64,000 bases of DNA, from NCBI GenBank assembly GCA_018697195.1, contig CM031857.1:95582966-95646965 (forward strand). The letters run 5' to 3'. Positions 37,701-49,200 of the stretch are shown here, piece after piece. The number at the start of each line of letters is the position of its first letter. Position 1 is the stretch's first letter. The notes below the pieces were generated by a model that saw nothing but the letters and a program-made list of their open reading frames with translations, had not been told where the DNA came from and did no database searches. A program made the position numbers and the translations under genes. Source of the stretch: Certhia americana (lineage: Eukaryota; Chordata; Aves; Passeriformes; Certhiidae).

Positions 37701-39884
37701 GCAAACATCAATAGCTGACTGAAATTAATTCCTATAATTTCTGTTCAATCACTGACAACTCTATTTAAATCTGTTTTAAATTAGACACTGGATAGACAAT
37801 AATCTGGCTTTGTGGAATGTTGCAAATCTTCCAATTGCTGAATGAAGTACCAAATATCTAACTGGTTCCTGGCAGACAGCCCCTGCTTTATGAGCTTAAA
37901 ATTTGATTCTTTCTTCAGAGGTAATTATAAATCATCATAAGCAAGGAAAACTCAGTAGCTAAAGGGAATATTCAGAGTAAAAAAATTCTCTGAATGGACA
38001 ATGCAGGTTTGAGAAGGAAAGAAAGCATAAAACTTCTGCAGCAGTTCTCAGAGCCTGGAATTTATCTCCTCTAGTTTTACACCTGAGCTAATAAAATTAG
38101 AAACCTTACATAAGTATTCGGGGAAAATAAACTGTCACTTTTACTTGTCTGATTTATTTAAGATGTCTGGCTTAAGTTGTGTGATACTTGTGACAGTTTT
38201 TTCCTAATGACTAAGAGTCTAGAAAATTGCAGCCTAGATATCAGAAGTTAAACTACTTGTAAACAGTTTTTGAGGAAGAGATATGAAAGAAAATGATAGA
38301 AGTGTAATACAAGTGCCTAGTGAGACTAGCAAGATGTTTTCAATTCTCTCTCCATGGGAAGCAGTTTTCTGGTTAAACACCACTCTTTGTAAATATAACA
38401 GAATCATAAAGATCAAAATTGGAACATCTTTTTGATGAAATGCTACCCCTCTTCTTTGATACTACCCTCTGATAAATATAAATGGGAAAAAAACCCCAAA
38501 CAAACAAGCAAAAAGCTTTCAGCAGGAAGGTTCAGTCTGATAGCAGGGTTTTTTTTCCATTTTCTAAATCAAGATTGCTATTTTCTCTGCTCTTTCTTTT
38601 TGGGGATTGTGGGGATTTTGTGTTTCCTGCTACTGATTGTAAGGGGACCCTGTGGTATATATATCAACTACTTTTCCTGTAACATTTAAGAAAAATAGCA
38701 ACCCTCTAGGGCTTTGGTAGGAAATTTTTGTGAAGCATTTGAAGAAAGGAAAAACACTTTGAATAAGGCAAAATGTGTTAAAATTTCAGGATTTTGTAGA
38801 TTGTAAAAGAAAAGCATATTCATGCTCAAGGGGTTATTAGAAGATCTAAGAAATATTGCTGGCAAAACTTCTGTAGCTATATAAACACCATATTTCAGCA
38901 GAAAAGACAGGGAATAAGATAAAAGGAATAAATGAGAAAAGGGCCAAGTCTTTTGCAATACCTACTTTAATTAAGGGTGAAACTGCTGTTGATTCTCATG
39001 TACAGAAAGTTAACATGCCAGGTGGGAGCTCTGCTAATGCTCATGATAATTATAGATGGATTTTATCTGCATAACAGAGCTTCTATTATGTAGTTATTTT
39101 TTTTTTCAGATTTTTTTTTTCCTTTTGAAACATGTAATTACATTCTGAAGGGCTTACATGAAAATGCTAGTACTATTGTGTAGGTTTTCTGGTTAATTTA
39201 TTTGGGCTATTTATCTCCAGTAATATTATTCATGAAATATAAAAATTGTAGAATGTAAGAGTTGGAAAAGTTTCCTGAATTGAACTATCATCATTTGATG
39301 ATATAAAAGAAAGAAATTTTGTCTCCTTTAGTCATTTTCAAAATTGAAATATTTGTTGAATTGTTTACAAATTGCTTTTTTTTTTTTTTTTTAAAGAAAT
39401 TGTTACATGTATAAACATCAGTATTTTCCATAAAAGGAAATCAGGTTTTGTGTCCAATGACATAATTTCTTTGTTAAACCATATAGGTCACTTAAAAGCA
39501 GAATAATATGTTCATAGAATTTTCTAAGTTCCTCTTAAATTCACTACATTTTCTCAAGAAAGGTTTTTCTGATTTGGTTGGATTTATCTATCTATTTTCA
39601 GAAATGCACCCCTGTATATGTGTTTATCATGTTGCCATTATGATATAAACAAACTAGTTAGAAATCAGGATCATGACTTTTCAAGCTACTTGAATATTTT
39701 GCAGCACTAAGTTTGCATTTCATGGGAAAAAAAGGAAGATCTTGCTTCCTCCTTGTCAGAATGCCTTTCTTTCATTTTTTTGTATAACCTTGTTGTTCAC
39801 TGAGGCCCCAGGCAGCCTTGAAGCTAATCCCTGCGAGAGAAGGAAACTGGCCTGACTGCTGCTGATTACAAAGCTTTGATGCCA
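34766..39884. other. AT-rich unique DNA, no gene seen
   Basis: No gene or repeat family is recognised. Small features: an 18-base unit repeated with 23-bp periodicity at 36061-36101, a T run at about 36619-36636, AAATTT-rich repeats at 36736-36785, an inverted repeat at 37216-37238, a T run at 39376-39392, and a palindrome at 39286-39303. The segment 37625-37860 is motif-dense and listed as a regulatory candidate. Open frames of 60-90 codons at 38234-38958 lie on both strands and are judged chance. Confidence 0.55.
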
Positions 39885-41045
39885 GCAATTCAGACAGTTT
39901 TTAATCCACTCACCATCTCTTTTTCTAACCTGTACTTTTTCAGTTTGCCTATGTCGATGTTAACAATAAAACAATGTTCACTGTTCCCTTCTCATGCAGC
40001 ATGACAGTCTCATCACAGAAAACTATCAGGCTGATTAAGCAAGATATCCCCTTTGATGACTCCCCAGTAACCTTTTCTTCCTTCATGGGTCTGGAAATTA
40101 TTTACGTGAAGTTTTGCTCCATTGCATTCACAAGGCTGAGGTGAGGTTGCCAGGTCTGTATTTCCCTGAATCTGCATTCTTTCTCTTCTTGAGGTAGAGA
40201 CAACATTTTCTTTCTTCTAGTGCTCAGCAGTCTCTCCAAGTCACAATGACCTTTCATAGATGACAATGCTATCTCAGTGCCAGTTTTCTCCCTCAGCACT
40301 TGTGGGTGCATCCTGTCAGCTCACTCAAACTTACATCTGTCTGGTGTGTTTAAATGTTCCCTGGTCAGATACAGACAAGGACGGACACCATATGGGTGTC
40401 TTCCTTAATTCAGACCTTCTGCCTTGTCTCAGAGATCTCATATTCATGAAAACCAACCTTACAAGTAAAGACTAAGTCAAGGAAGGCATTCAGTATTTTG
40501 ATCTCAGTCAATGCTTTTCTATTTCCTCCATGTCATCTGTCCCTAATTCCACCTCTTTTCCATTTCATTTTTATGTCTGAATTTTGTCATGAATCCTTCC
40601 TTCATCTACACAAGTCTCATGACAAATTTACTTGGCATCCTGCTTATCAATAAAGACCTTTCTTGAGCTTGGACCAGGTGATGCTGAATATCAGCTCTTT
40701 TGGACTCTTTTCTCCAGTGTTCTCTCTCATGGGATCCTTCCAAGAAAATACAGGAACAACACAAAATCTGTTTTCTAAAATCGTGGCTTGGGATCCTGCT
40801 TTCTGACTATTCTTCAGGGAAAAGTCTCTTCAGGAAGAATTTTTTCTTCCTCACCAAATTGTCTACAGCAGACACTAAGAATATCACTGATCTTACTCTG
40901 CCTGAGTAATCCTGACTCACAGGCTCAGCTGACTCATCACCTGTGCCCAGACAAAGCTCAACAAAGCCACGTTTCTCTCTCCTTTAAAGGGTGACTCCTT
41001 CTCCTTTCAGTCCCAGCCCATCTTCCCTAAAAATTCTGTATCCAT
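39885..41045 (-). mobile_element. Old CR1 LINE with more than 1 kb of ORF2, minus strand
   Basis: The plus strand reads as antisense CR1 ORF2 over more than a kilobase, in the expected order. Blocks include CAGTTTTTAATCCACTCACC, CTCATCACAGAAAACTATCA, GATTAAGCAAGAT, CTCCATTGCATTCACAAGGC, TGAGGTGAGGTTGCCAGGTC, CTCAGCACTTGTGGGTGCAT, ACAAGTAAAGACTAAGTCAA, GAGCTTGGACCAGGTGATGC and CATGGGATCCTTCCAAG. These are antisense of the reverse-transcriptase domain and sequences upstream. Divergence is high and the frame is broken throughout, so this is an ancient, dead copy. Several open frames of 66-71 codons within it are artefacts. The 3' end would lie before 39885 but is not recognisable. Confidence 0.8.
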
Positions 41046-41255
41046 CAAGGATAATTTAGTCTGGGAGAAACCTCACAAAGTCTCTTGTTCAAGCTTCTGA
41101 TCAAAGCATAGCCAGCTCTAGGGGAAGAACCAGCTGCTTAGGTCTTTCTCCACTCCAGTCTTGAAAACATCTATAGAAGGAGCCTACACACACTCCTGGA
41201 GTATCTATTCTGCTGCTCAACTGTCCTCATAGTGAAAAATACAAATTTCAATTTA
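41046..41255 (-). mobile_element. Old CR1 LINE 3' end, minus strand
   Basis: A degraded reverse complement of the CR1 3' terminal region: TTTAGTCTGGGAGAAACCTC, a TCTTGTTCAAGCTTCTGATC segment standing for the usual CCCCTGCTCAAAGCAGGG, CAGTCTTGAAAACATCTAT, and GTGAAAAATAC at the end. It directly follows the ORF2 fragment but in the wrong order to be the same insertion, so it is a separate copy. It is followed by a short AT repeat. Confidence 0.65.
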
Positions 41256-44200
41256 AAAAAAAAATATATATATAGCTTTAGTAACACTTGAAACTTTAAT
41301 TTGATAAATATGACCATCATTAAAACATTAATGGATCATATTAAAAATTAATCTAATACATCACTTAAAAAATCCACAATTTTCCCACAAACATATTTTA
41401 AATTCAATTCATTAATTTTCTGCAAGTTTGTCATGCTGACATTCTTTTCCAGCCATAAAAGTGATTCCACCAATAAGATCTGTGGAATATGGTATTTTCT
41501 CAATATAGTTTAGTTTTATATCATTAAACATTTTATGCTCTTACCTCTTCCATCCTCCTTTTAGAGAAAAAGTTAATGATATTTAAAAGAAGAAGATTTT
41601 ATAGTTTCATGTGGTGGTTAATACATTATTTATACATTCTCTCTTATTTTGTTTGCTGCCTTTCTACAAGATTTACAAGAGGTGCAGATGAATCCTCGTG
41701 AAAGGGGGTGACCAGTCTAAGTGAAATTCTCCTCTTTTGAGAGGAGAGAGGTGCATCTTAAATTTCACAGATTAGATGGAGACAGACAAAACCCAGTCCC
41801 TTCAACAAAGAGTTTCGTTGCACAACCTGAATCTGACAAAGTGAAACTTCCTAGGGACTAGAATGTGCAGAGATCTGATGAGCTTTGTTTTAAACAAATT
41901 ACTTTTGAGCCCTCTGATGAACAACTGAAATAGAATCAATGACTTCCTTATCACTAGGCCTTTCTGAAATGCTCTGCCTTTCCATCTATAAATATATGCT
42001 ATAATCAAGAAGGTAATTAATCCAGTGTACCCATGACGATGTTCTTGCGGCTCTGTACAGATAAATCACCTTTATCCAGAAACAACCATAAGTAAATTAA
42101 TGTTTGATAGCAAGTAGGTCAAATTTTAAATGATAATTAGGCATAAAAGACATACAGACAGACACTGCCTGTGAGGCAGTTTTTCATCATTCTTGAAAAT
42201 ACTTCTGGATGCCCAGGTAAATCTCATGTCTACATTTGCATCCCTTGAAAACCTGGGTCCTGTGAACTGGACAAGTCTCTAAGGGGTTATCTCTCTAAGG
42301 GATCTAAGTATGATCATATTGTACAATGCATGGACAAACATAAGTTCAGTGAGAGGATAAGTAAGCTCATCAAAGACTTGAATTGCTCTCTGGAGGGTCT
42401 AAACTTTTTCCTCCAGCCTAAAGAAATTTAAGAGCAACTATGACCTCAGCACAGGTGCTGAGAATATTTGTGATATCCAGACTCTCAATGCCTTTGTGGG
42501 GCAGGATCAACATAACTTGTAGATTTAAGACATTTACTGACTGGACAAAGAAGCAGATCATCAGGAACAGCAAATAAACTGTTGCACTTTACTCTTGCCA
42601 TCTGTTCAGGCAAGTGAAATACAGCACAGGAATACCTAATCTGTTCAAATAATTGAATTAATCTAACCGGGGGGGCAAAATCTCCAGACTAGCTAATTTA
42701 CCACTCCAGAGATTAGCAGTTTTCCACCCCTTGATCAAGTTGTTGTCTAGGCTTCAACCTTTTTACAAAAAAAGCCATGCTACTTTACAAATCTAATCTA
42801 CAAAAATGAACCCATAAGACAGTTAATAAAAACTGAGTTCTTTGATAGACACAAATTCCAGTTTCAACTGGAATTGGGCTACCTGCAATATTAAAGAACT
42901 GTCATTAAAATCAGCCTATTTCCTGTATGACAGTTATTACATGCTGCATAAAATCCCATTTCTCCTCCCTTTCATATGAGGTAATTGAAGCCCAAACAGA
43001 GAAGTAAATAAGCTTCTTGGTGTCAGTTAAACATATCTCACCAAAACTGCTTTATGTGTTTGAACACTGAAATTGTTGGTCTGCTGAATTTTATATTTCC
43101 AGGACTCTAGAGCAGCATTTTTCCACTTAAAGAATATAACCTTTTTTATAAAAACTCTATGTATTTGTTGCTATTAAGAGCCTGACAGTCTATTTCAATC
43201 AGAAATTCATCAATTATATCTCAGTTTTGCACAGCTTCTTTTTTTTCTGGAATATAGATCTTGACATAGGTAAGCAGATAGGGTTTTGAATATTTTCCAG
43301 TACTCATATCATAACATTTACATTTCTTTTTGTAGAAGGAAATGGTTTATAAAAAATGACAGTTCCGAAGTTTTCAGATTACTAACAGCTTGCTAAACCT
43401 GTCTGAAAGGATGTCTTTAGTCTAGCAGTAGTAAGCCTCAGCAGTCCTGCAGGAGAAGGCTTATCTGTGCCAGCTTTGGAAACAGGGAAGGTGCTTTATT
43501 TCACCTCAGGTTAAGCATTTTAAGGATATATAATCCTAAAATTTTGCTCTACCTCCCATCCAAATACATAAATGCATGAACTGCATCCTGCTTTTGCCTT
43601 CAGCTCTACCATCTCTCTTGTACTGCACTGTGGCACACAATGCTGTATATCTTGGAAGCCAGAGAACTGTGAAAAGACACACTGTGAAAGCTGTAAAAGA
43701 AGTTCATAATTGTGCATTGACATGAAATGAAGGGGCACAGGACAGAAATCTGTGTGCATCTGAAAGAAAACACTTCTTTAAATTATTAAATACAGTTAAT
43801 TCACCTTATACAGAACTACAGCTAGATCTCAAAATCTAATGTAAATTTTCATTAAATTTTTCTGCTTGCATCAAGTAATTTGTCATTGGGATTTGACAGT
43901 AACCAAGCAAAAATACAAGCATGCCTAGAAATATATTTGGCTAATATTATCTGAAAGAAAAGTTCCCCAGCACAGCAGTATGTTTTCTGAATGTGATTTT
44001 CTTAGGTGACTCAATCTATCTGTATTGATTTTTTCCCAAACTAAGGGAATCTTCTCTGACTTTTCTGTTCAAGTGAGTACATTGGGATAGCTCTGTACCA
44101 TTGGGATAGGACTGGAACAGTTGCCTGATTGACCTGGTACCAAAAAGCCTAGTAGCTCTGCAGGGTGACTATAGGGCTATTGTGCTGAGCTGCATTTATG

Positions 44201-44729
44201 CAAATTCAAGTAATGCAATTTAATGTGAAATGAAACACGAGGAGTAATGGCACAGGAACAGTGTGGCAGCCTTGTTCAAAATTCCCCTCTCCACATGATC
44301 AGTTCTGAATGAAGGAAGAATTTTCTGTTACAATAGACTGATTTCACCCACTGAGAGTGAAATGTGAAAAAAATAAAAAATGTGAATATAAAAATAAAGC
44401 ATAATGCCATTAATTGTTAGTATAATCTGTGGTTTTTAACTGGAGACTGAATCTCTCACAAAACATTGGGAATATATAACAAAGTTCTTTTCATTATTTG
44501 CCAGCAAAAGTGTGTTGACTGATTTTGATTCCATAAAAGTCAATTGGTAAAAATAAACAAAAGAAAAACCCACAGCAGGAGCATTTATAACAACTTAAAC
44601 CATAGGCATGGATAAATTTCTTTCACTCAGTAAAGAAAGGCCAACTGAACCTAAAAGTCACTTTAGTCAGTACCAAAACTACTTGCCGATTCATCTCCAA
44701 TCAGTTCAGAGGGTAACTTGAATGGAGGA
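41256..44729. other. AT-rich unique DNA, no gene seen
   Basis: No gene is seen. Small inverted repeats lie at 42164-42180 (ACTGCCT/AGGCAGT) and 42854-42875 (9-bp arms, loop TTCA). A motif-dense segment at about 44165-44275, with the octamer ATGCAAAT at 44198-44205, is listed as a regulatory candidate. The rest is AT-rich spacer with no open frame above about 80 codons. Confidence 0.55.
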
Positions 44730-44868
44730 CAACAGAGTTTAGTGATGCCAGGTTGGATGGAGCACTGAGCAACCTGATCTAGTAAAAGATGGCGTTGCCC
44801 ATGGGAGCTAGAGGATCCTAAATTTCCCTTCTTACCCAAACCATTCTATGATTCTATGATTCCATGAG
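44730..44868 (+). mobile_element. CR1 LINE, extreme 3' end, plus strand
   Basis: A short sense CR1 terminus: CAGGTTGGATGGAGCACTGA, GCAACCTGATCTAGT, GCCCATGGGAGC, and ACCCAAACCATTCTATGATT followed by further CTATGATT copies. The 3' octamer array is the best preserved in the window. 5' truncation leaves only about 140 bases. Confidence 0.9.
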
Positions 44869-45582
44869 TGTTTGAAATATTTTTTGTTTTAATAATTTCC
44901 CTTAAGGAAAAGTAATGTTTTGTTTTCATACAATGCCAAAATATTAATTTGCTTAATGAGGAAAAGATATAGAATTGAATAAGCATTTTATATGATCTAG
45001 GCTGGAATTTCTGTTTCACTAAGTATAGAGTTTGAATGAAAGGGCAAGCTACAAACTGAAAGGATGATAGGTTTCAAAAGGTTTTTTAACAAATATTAGT
45101 CAAAGGGCAAAATTCATATTACATGCAAGTCCCAGTGGAATCAATGTGTTGTGATGGATGCTCATACACCACTGAGAGTCTCAGACATGCAACAGCTCAA
45201 GTCAGTCCTCTAATTTAACTGAGATTCTACAGAGGAGAAGGGCTCCAAAAAATGATTACAAAGGGAAGAAGAATATGTGTTTCGGGATAACAAATGCTCA
45301 GCTCTTCATCTTTTAAATCATATTAAATATTTCAGTCACACACATGGCAGAGATACTCTGTTCGTTGGGAATTCTGGCAATATTTTTAATTATCGTTGAA
45401 CTTCAATTACTAATAACTGCAGTTTTGCTTCTCTCATTTTGCTGATCTCTCCTACATCAATGTCATTCACTGCTGTCTTCATTAATATCCATCCTTCACT
45501 ATAAAAATTGTTGCTACAGGAGTAGTATTTCTAAAGAAAGACTGTAAGGTTATTCCTACATTATGTAAAATCAGTGACAAAT
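44869..45582. other. AT-rich unique DNA, no gene seen
   Basis: Ordinary spacer between the CR1 terminus and the LTR. Nothing recognisable is seen. Confidence 0.6.
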
Positions 45583-45587
45583 GTGAT
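45583..45587. repeat. Target-site duplication (left), GTGAT
   Basis: This five-base sequence immediately precedes the TG of the LTR and is repeated exactly after its terminal CA at 46254-46258. Confidence 0.8.
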
Positions 45588-46253
45588 TGTCATGTCCCAC
45601 TCCTACAAGGAAAGGAGGACACAAGTTTTTTAGGTGCCCGTGGTCCAAATAGAACATTGAAAGCCAAAAGGATCAAAAAAAAAGCTCACAAAGTTTTGTT
45701 AGCAAGCTACACACTCAGCATGGAAATTGGTATATATATTGCCCCTATCTTCTAATAATTATCATAACAATAAAAGAATAAAAAGAAAGAGGGAAGAAAG
45801 AGAAAACTGAAAGGGAGATCAGATAGCAGAGGAAAGGGCCCAGGGTCTGTCTAGATGACACCTGGAGGTGCCACCTGAGCTTTGTGTGGGCACCTTTTTA
45901 CAGGTAAGCTTTCCCAGCCCTGGGACTGGGATGTAAATGAATTAGCATGCACAGTCCAGTCCTCTGGACTTACCTGCAAAGGAGCCCAGGGTCTTTGAGG
46001 TCTCAATCTGTTGCTTGGTCTCAGGCTTTGAGGCCTCAGTCTCCCTCTATTGATCTTGCCCACTCCTTGTCCCCCTTTCTGTTCTTGCACCGCACACCGT
46101 GCAGTGACCGTAGACCTGGACAAGGAAAACTGTCTCTGGAAAGGTGCTCCCTACCTTCCTACAGCCCCCCCATTTCAGGCACATCCTGGTCCAAGTTGTC
46201 CACCTGAAATGCCATCAGCAACGCATTAACTCCTTGCTGCCCAGGCTTCTACA
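45588..46253. mobile_element. Solo LTR of an endogenous retrovirus, 666 bp
   Basis: The segment begins TGTCATG and ends CTACA, the canonical TG...CA of retroviral LTRs, and is flanked by an exact 5-bp duplication, GTGAT. It is a bounded unit distinct in composition from its flanks. An A/G-rich half (about 45765-45840, including AATAAA-like sequence) is followed by a C/T-rich GC-richer half (45850-46200). A TATATATA run lies at about 45731-45738. Orientation is not resolved: AATAAA on plus argues for plus sense, but its early position does not fit well. No internal retroviral genes flank it, so it is a solo LTR formed by recombination. A 5-bp duplication is compatible with ERVL-type or ERV3-type elements. 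Open frames inside (90 codons minus, 86 codons plus) are not genes. Confidence 0.82.
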
Positions 46254-46258
46254 GTGAT
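46254..46258. repeat. Target-site duplication (right), GTGAT
   Basis: Exact copy of the five bases before the LTR, as produced by retroviral integrase. Confidence 0.8.
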
Positions 46259-49200
46259 TATATAGGATTGCAGGAAAGAGTGAAAATGGTTAAGGTGGAA
46301 GGAAAATTCACAACTTCAGAAAGGTCTTCCAGCTCAGCAATTAAATAACAATCTTTTGTATATTTCTCTTGCTAGTTTTAAATATTCCATAATCTAGAAA
46401 GGAAATAAACTTTCTAGTAGACTCTTATGTTTAATTCTGATTTACACTAGTATTTCCAAGAAACCAAGATTAAGCTGTAATGAGTGCAGATAACTGGATA
46501 GCCTAGATATTTCTGGGAAAAAAAAAAAAAAAAAAAAAAAAAGAAAAGAAAAAATAAAATTAAATGTATTGCTCTATGTTTCTAGAAAAAATGTGGAACT
46601 AAAAAAGTAGACAATAAAATTATCTGAATTCTAGACAGGAAATTAAACAATTTTCTCCTGGATATGATTATCAAAAACTAAAGAGGGCCTTTAGAAAAAA
46701 GAACTACAGATTAATACCCAAATACTTGCTCTACCCAATAAAATAAAACTATTTGTATTCAGTGTCTTAAAATCACTTAATCACAGGCTTGACTTGTGAT
46801 ATGTGCAAAATTCAATTAACTAATGCCAGTAAATTGATAAAGGTACACTAGAATAAAAATTTTGCAAACAACAAAAAATATTCTTAATGTACTACATTCA
46901 ATGTCACAGTAATGGCAGTGTGAGACTGAAGAGAAGAAGGTGAGTACAAAAGAACTCTTATGAGGATCTTCCTTTTGTGATTAAACAAGGCAAAGCTACT
47001 TTAAAAAAAAATGGTAAAGAGCTTCACAAAATATTCATAATTTTTATTTCTGCTCTAGAAGAAAATTCCTTTTTTATTTATTCCAAAACCCTAAAATTTC
47101 TTCAACTAATAAGGGGTTTATTATAGCTCTAGGTTATCCTATTGCAGGAAAAGATAAAAAGATTTAGAGAGTAGCCAAAAAAGTGCCAAAACATGGAATT
47201 ACTCTAGTATGATGATACAGATTATTTTACATTCAAAGATGAAATACATGTAATTTTTCTATAACCTAAAATGATTTAAAAAAATATTAAATGGAACAAT
47301 CTCATTTTGTAACCAGTGCAGCTTAGTGAACAGAAAAAAATAAAATGGATGTAAGCTTTTGCTTACTCAGATGGTCTCAAACTTTGTTCTGGCACGGTCT
47401 GAGATAAAGAGCAAGGCTGATGTTTTTGTAGTCATTCTCTCTGAAAATAGAACATGTTTACTGTGAACAGAATGACATTGTTTGCTGACTTCTGTAATGC
47501 TGCTCTTGCTTGAGAAAGGAGCAAACATAAAAGGAAAGTGGAATTGTGTTTTGGTTCAGAGAAGTGGATTAGCAAACTGTGTAAATATGATGCACTGTTT
47601 GTTTAAAGAATTTCTGATCTATAAACACACAAGGCTAAACCCTGGTACTATTGAAGGCAAAGCCATAATTCTCGATTGACTTTAGTAGAACCAAAGATTG
47701 TCTCAGCCCACTTTAATAGCATAAAATTTCTCACTTCAGGAGAAAATTTGAACGGATTTTCTGTTTTCACAACTCAACTCTTCTATATCCCAAAATCATT
47801 GATGTGAAGAGTGTGTGCGAGCTCTCCATGAAAAAACTATATAGACCTTTCCTCTAAGGATCAAAGAAGTCTGAGTCTGAATCCACAGTATTTCTTCCCA
47901 GTATTTAATGAGTAGATTAATATCATCCCATCAAAAAAAGATGCACAGATTTTTTGATACCTTTTTTCTAAACAGAATCAGCTAGTGACAAGTTTTTAAA
48001 GATCAAGCATCAAAATTACACTTCCACTGAAACACATATTTTCTGCTATTTGCCTATTTTCTTATTTAGTTTTATATTCAGTTGAGAAATAAAGGGATAA
48101 ACAAGGCAATAAACAAAGAAACACATGAAAAGTACACATTTTATTTTCTGAGAGGTTCATTTGAGCACCTTCTTTAACTATGTATAACACAAAATTATTC
48201 TCTGTCCTTGGCAAATTTGTTCCACCACAGAATTCATGGAACATTACAGTCTTCTTAATGCCCTTTTACACCTATTCAGTGGTTTTGGTTTTTGTTTTTT
48301 TTAAATTAACCAACCCCATTATACCACTTGTGACTCTACTTTTTATCTGGCTGTGTACTAGCATTCCTTTTCAATCTTCTGTGATGGATTTTCTCAAAAG
48401 GTTTCTCAAGCCCAGACAAATGTCATGTTGTTCTCCTTTATCTCTGTAGCCTGTGAACCTATTCAGGCAGCAGTACAGTCCACAGTCATGTCACAGTCAA
48501 GTCACAGTGTTTTATAATGTTAGATTGCCATCCCTCAATATGGGCAATATCCCTCACCATATCCTGTGAGGAAAACAGGTTTGTACACTTTATGGAACTA
48601 GAGAAGTATATCAGTCCAGAGTCATTATGCTAACATATATAAATAGTCTTTATTTATATAGGTTGGTGACTATTTAGATTTTTGGACTATTGGTGAAACC
48701 ACGTCTTTAATCAAAACTATAATTTACAGCTACTGGAGAAATAAAAACAGTTTTAGGAACATAGAGTGTAGCGTATTTAGCTGCTCAAAATCCTGACTCA
48801 ACGTAATTAGATATAATCCTTCCTAAAGTTGCCACCTATTCTTACAAGGTAAAGTACACAAATGGTTGGGGATTTCAGAATTAACATGTACCAAAAAGTC
48901 AGATGCATAAAAAAATTCAATTTTTTTGTGTGTCATAAGCTAAATTCAAATTATAATAGTTTACATACCCAAAAATATAATAACAAACTGAGACAAGAAC
49001 ATACTACAAACCCTGCTGCACTTCCAAACTTACTCTACAAACAGTCAGAGAGACGTGATCACAGTCCTTGAGTTTGCTGAAGGTCTTTAGACCTTCCTTA
49101 GGGTCACCCTCTATATTTTGAATTCATAAATTCTACAACAATAAAGCATATAACACTAAAGTATATCTCACATAGTTAACCTTGAAAAACAAAAAAGATG

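Noticed and set aside
45851..46207. Opposite-strand frames of 86-90 codons
   Set aside because: Both lie inside the solo LTR, which is non-coding.
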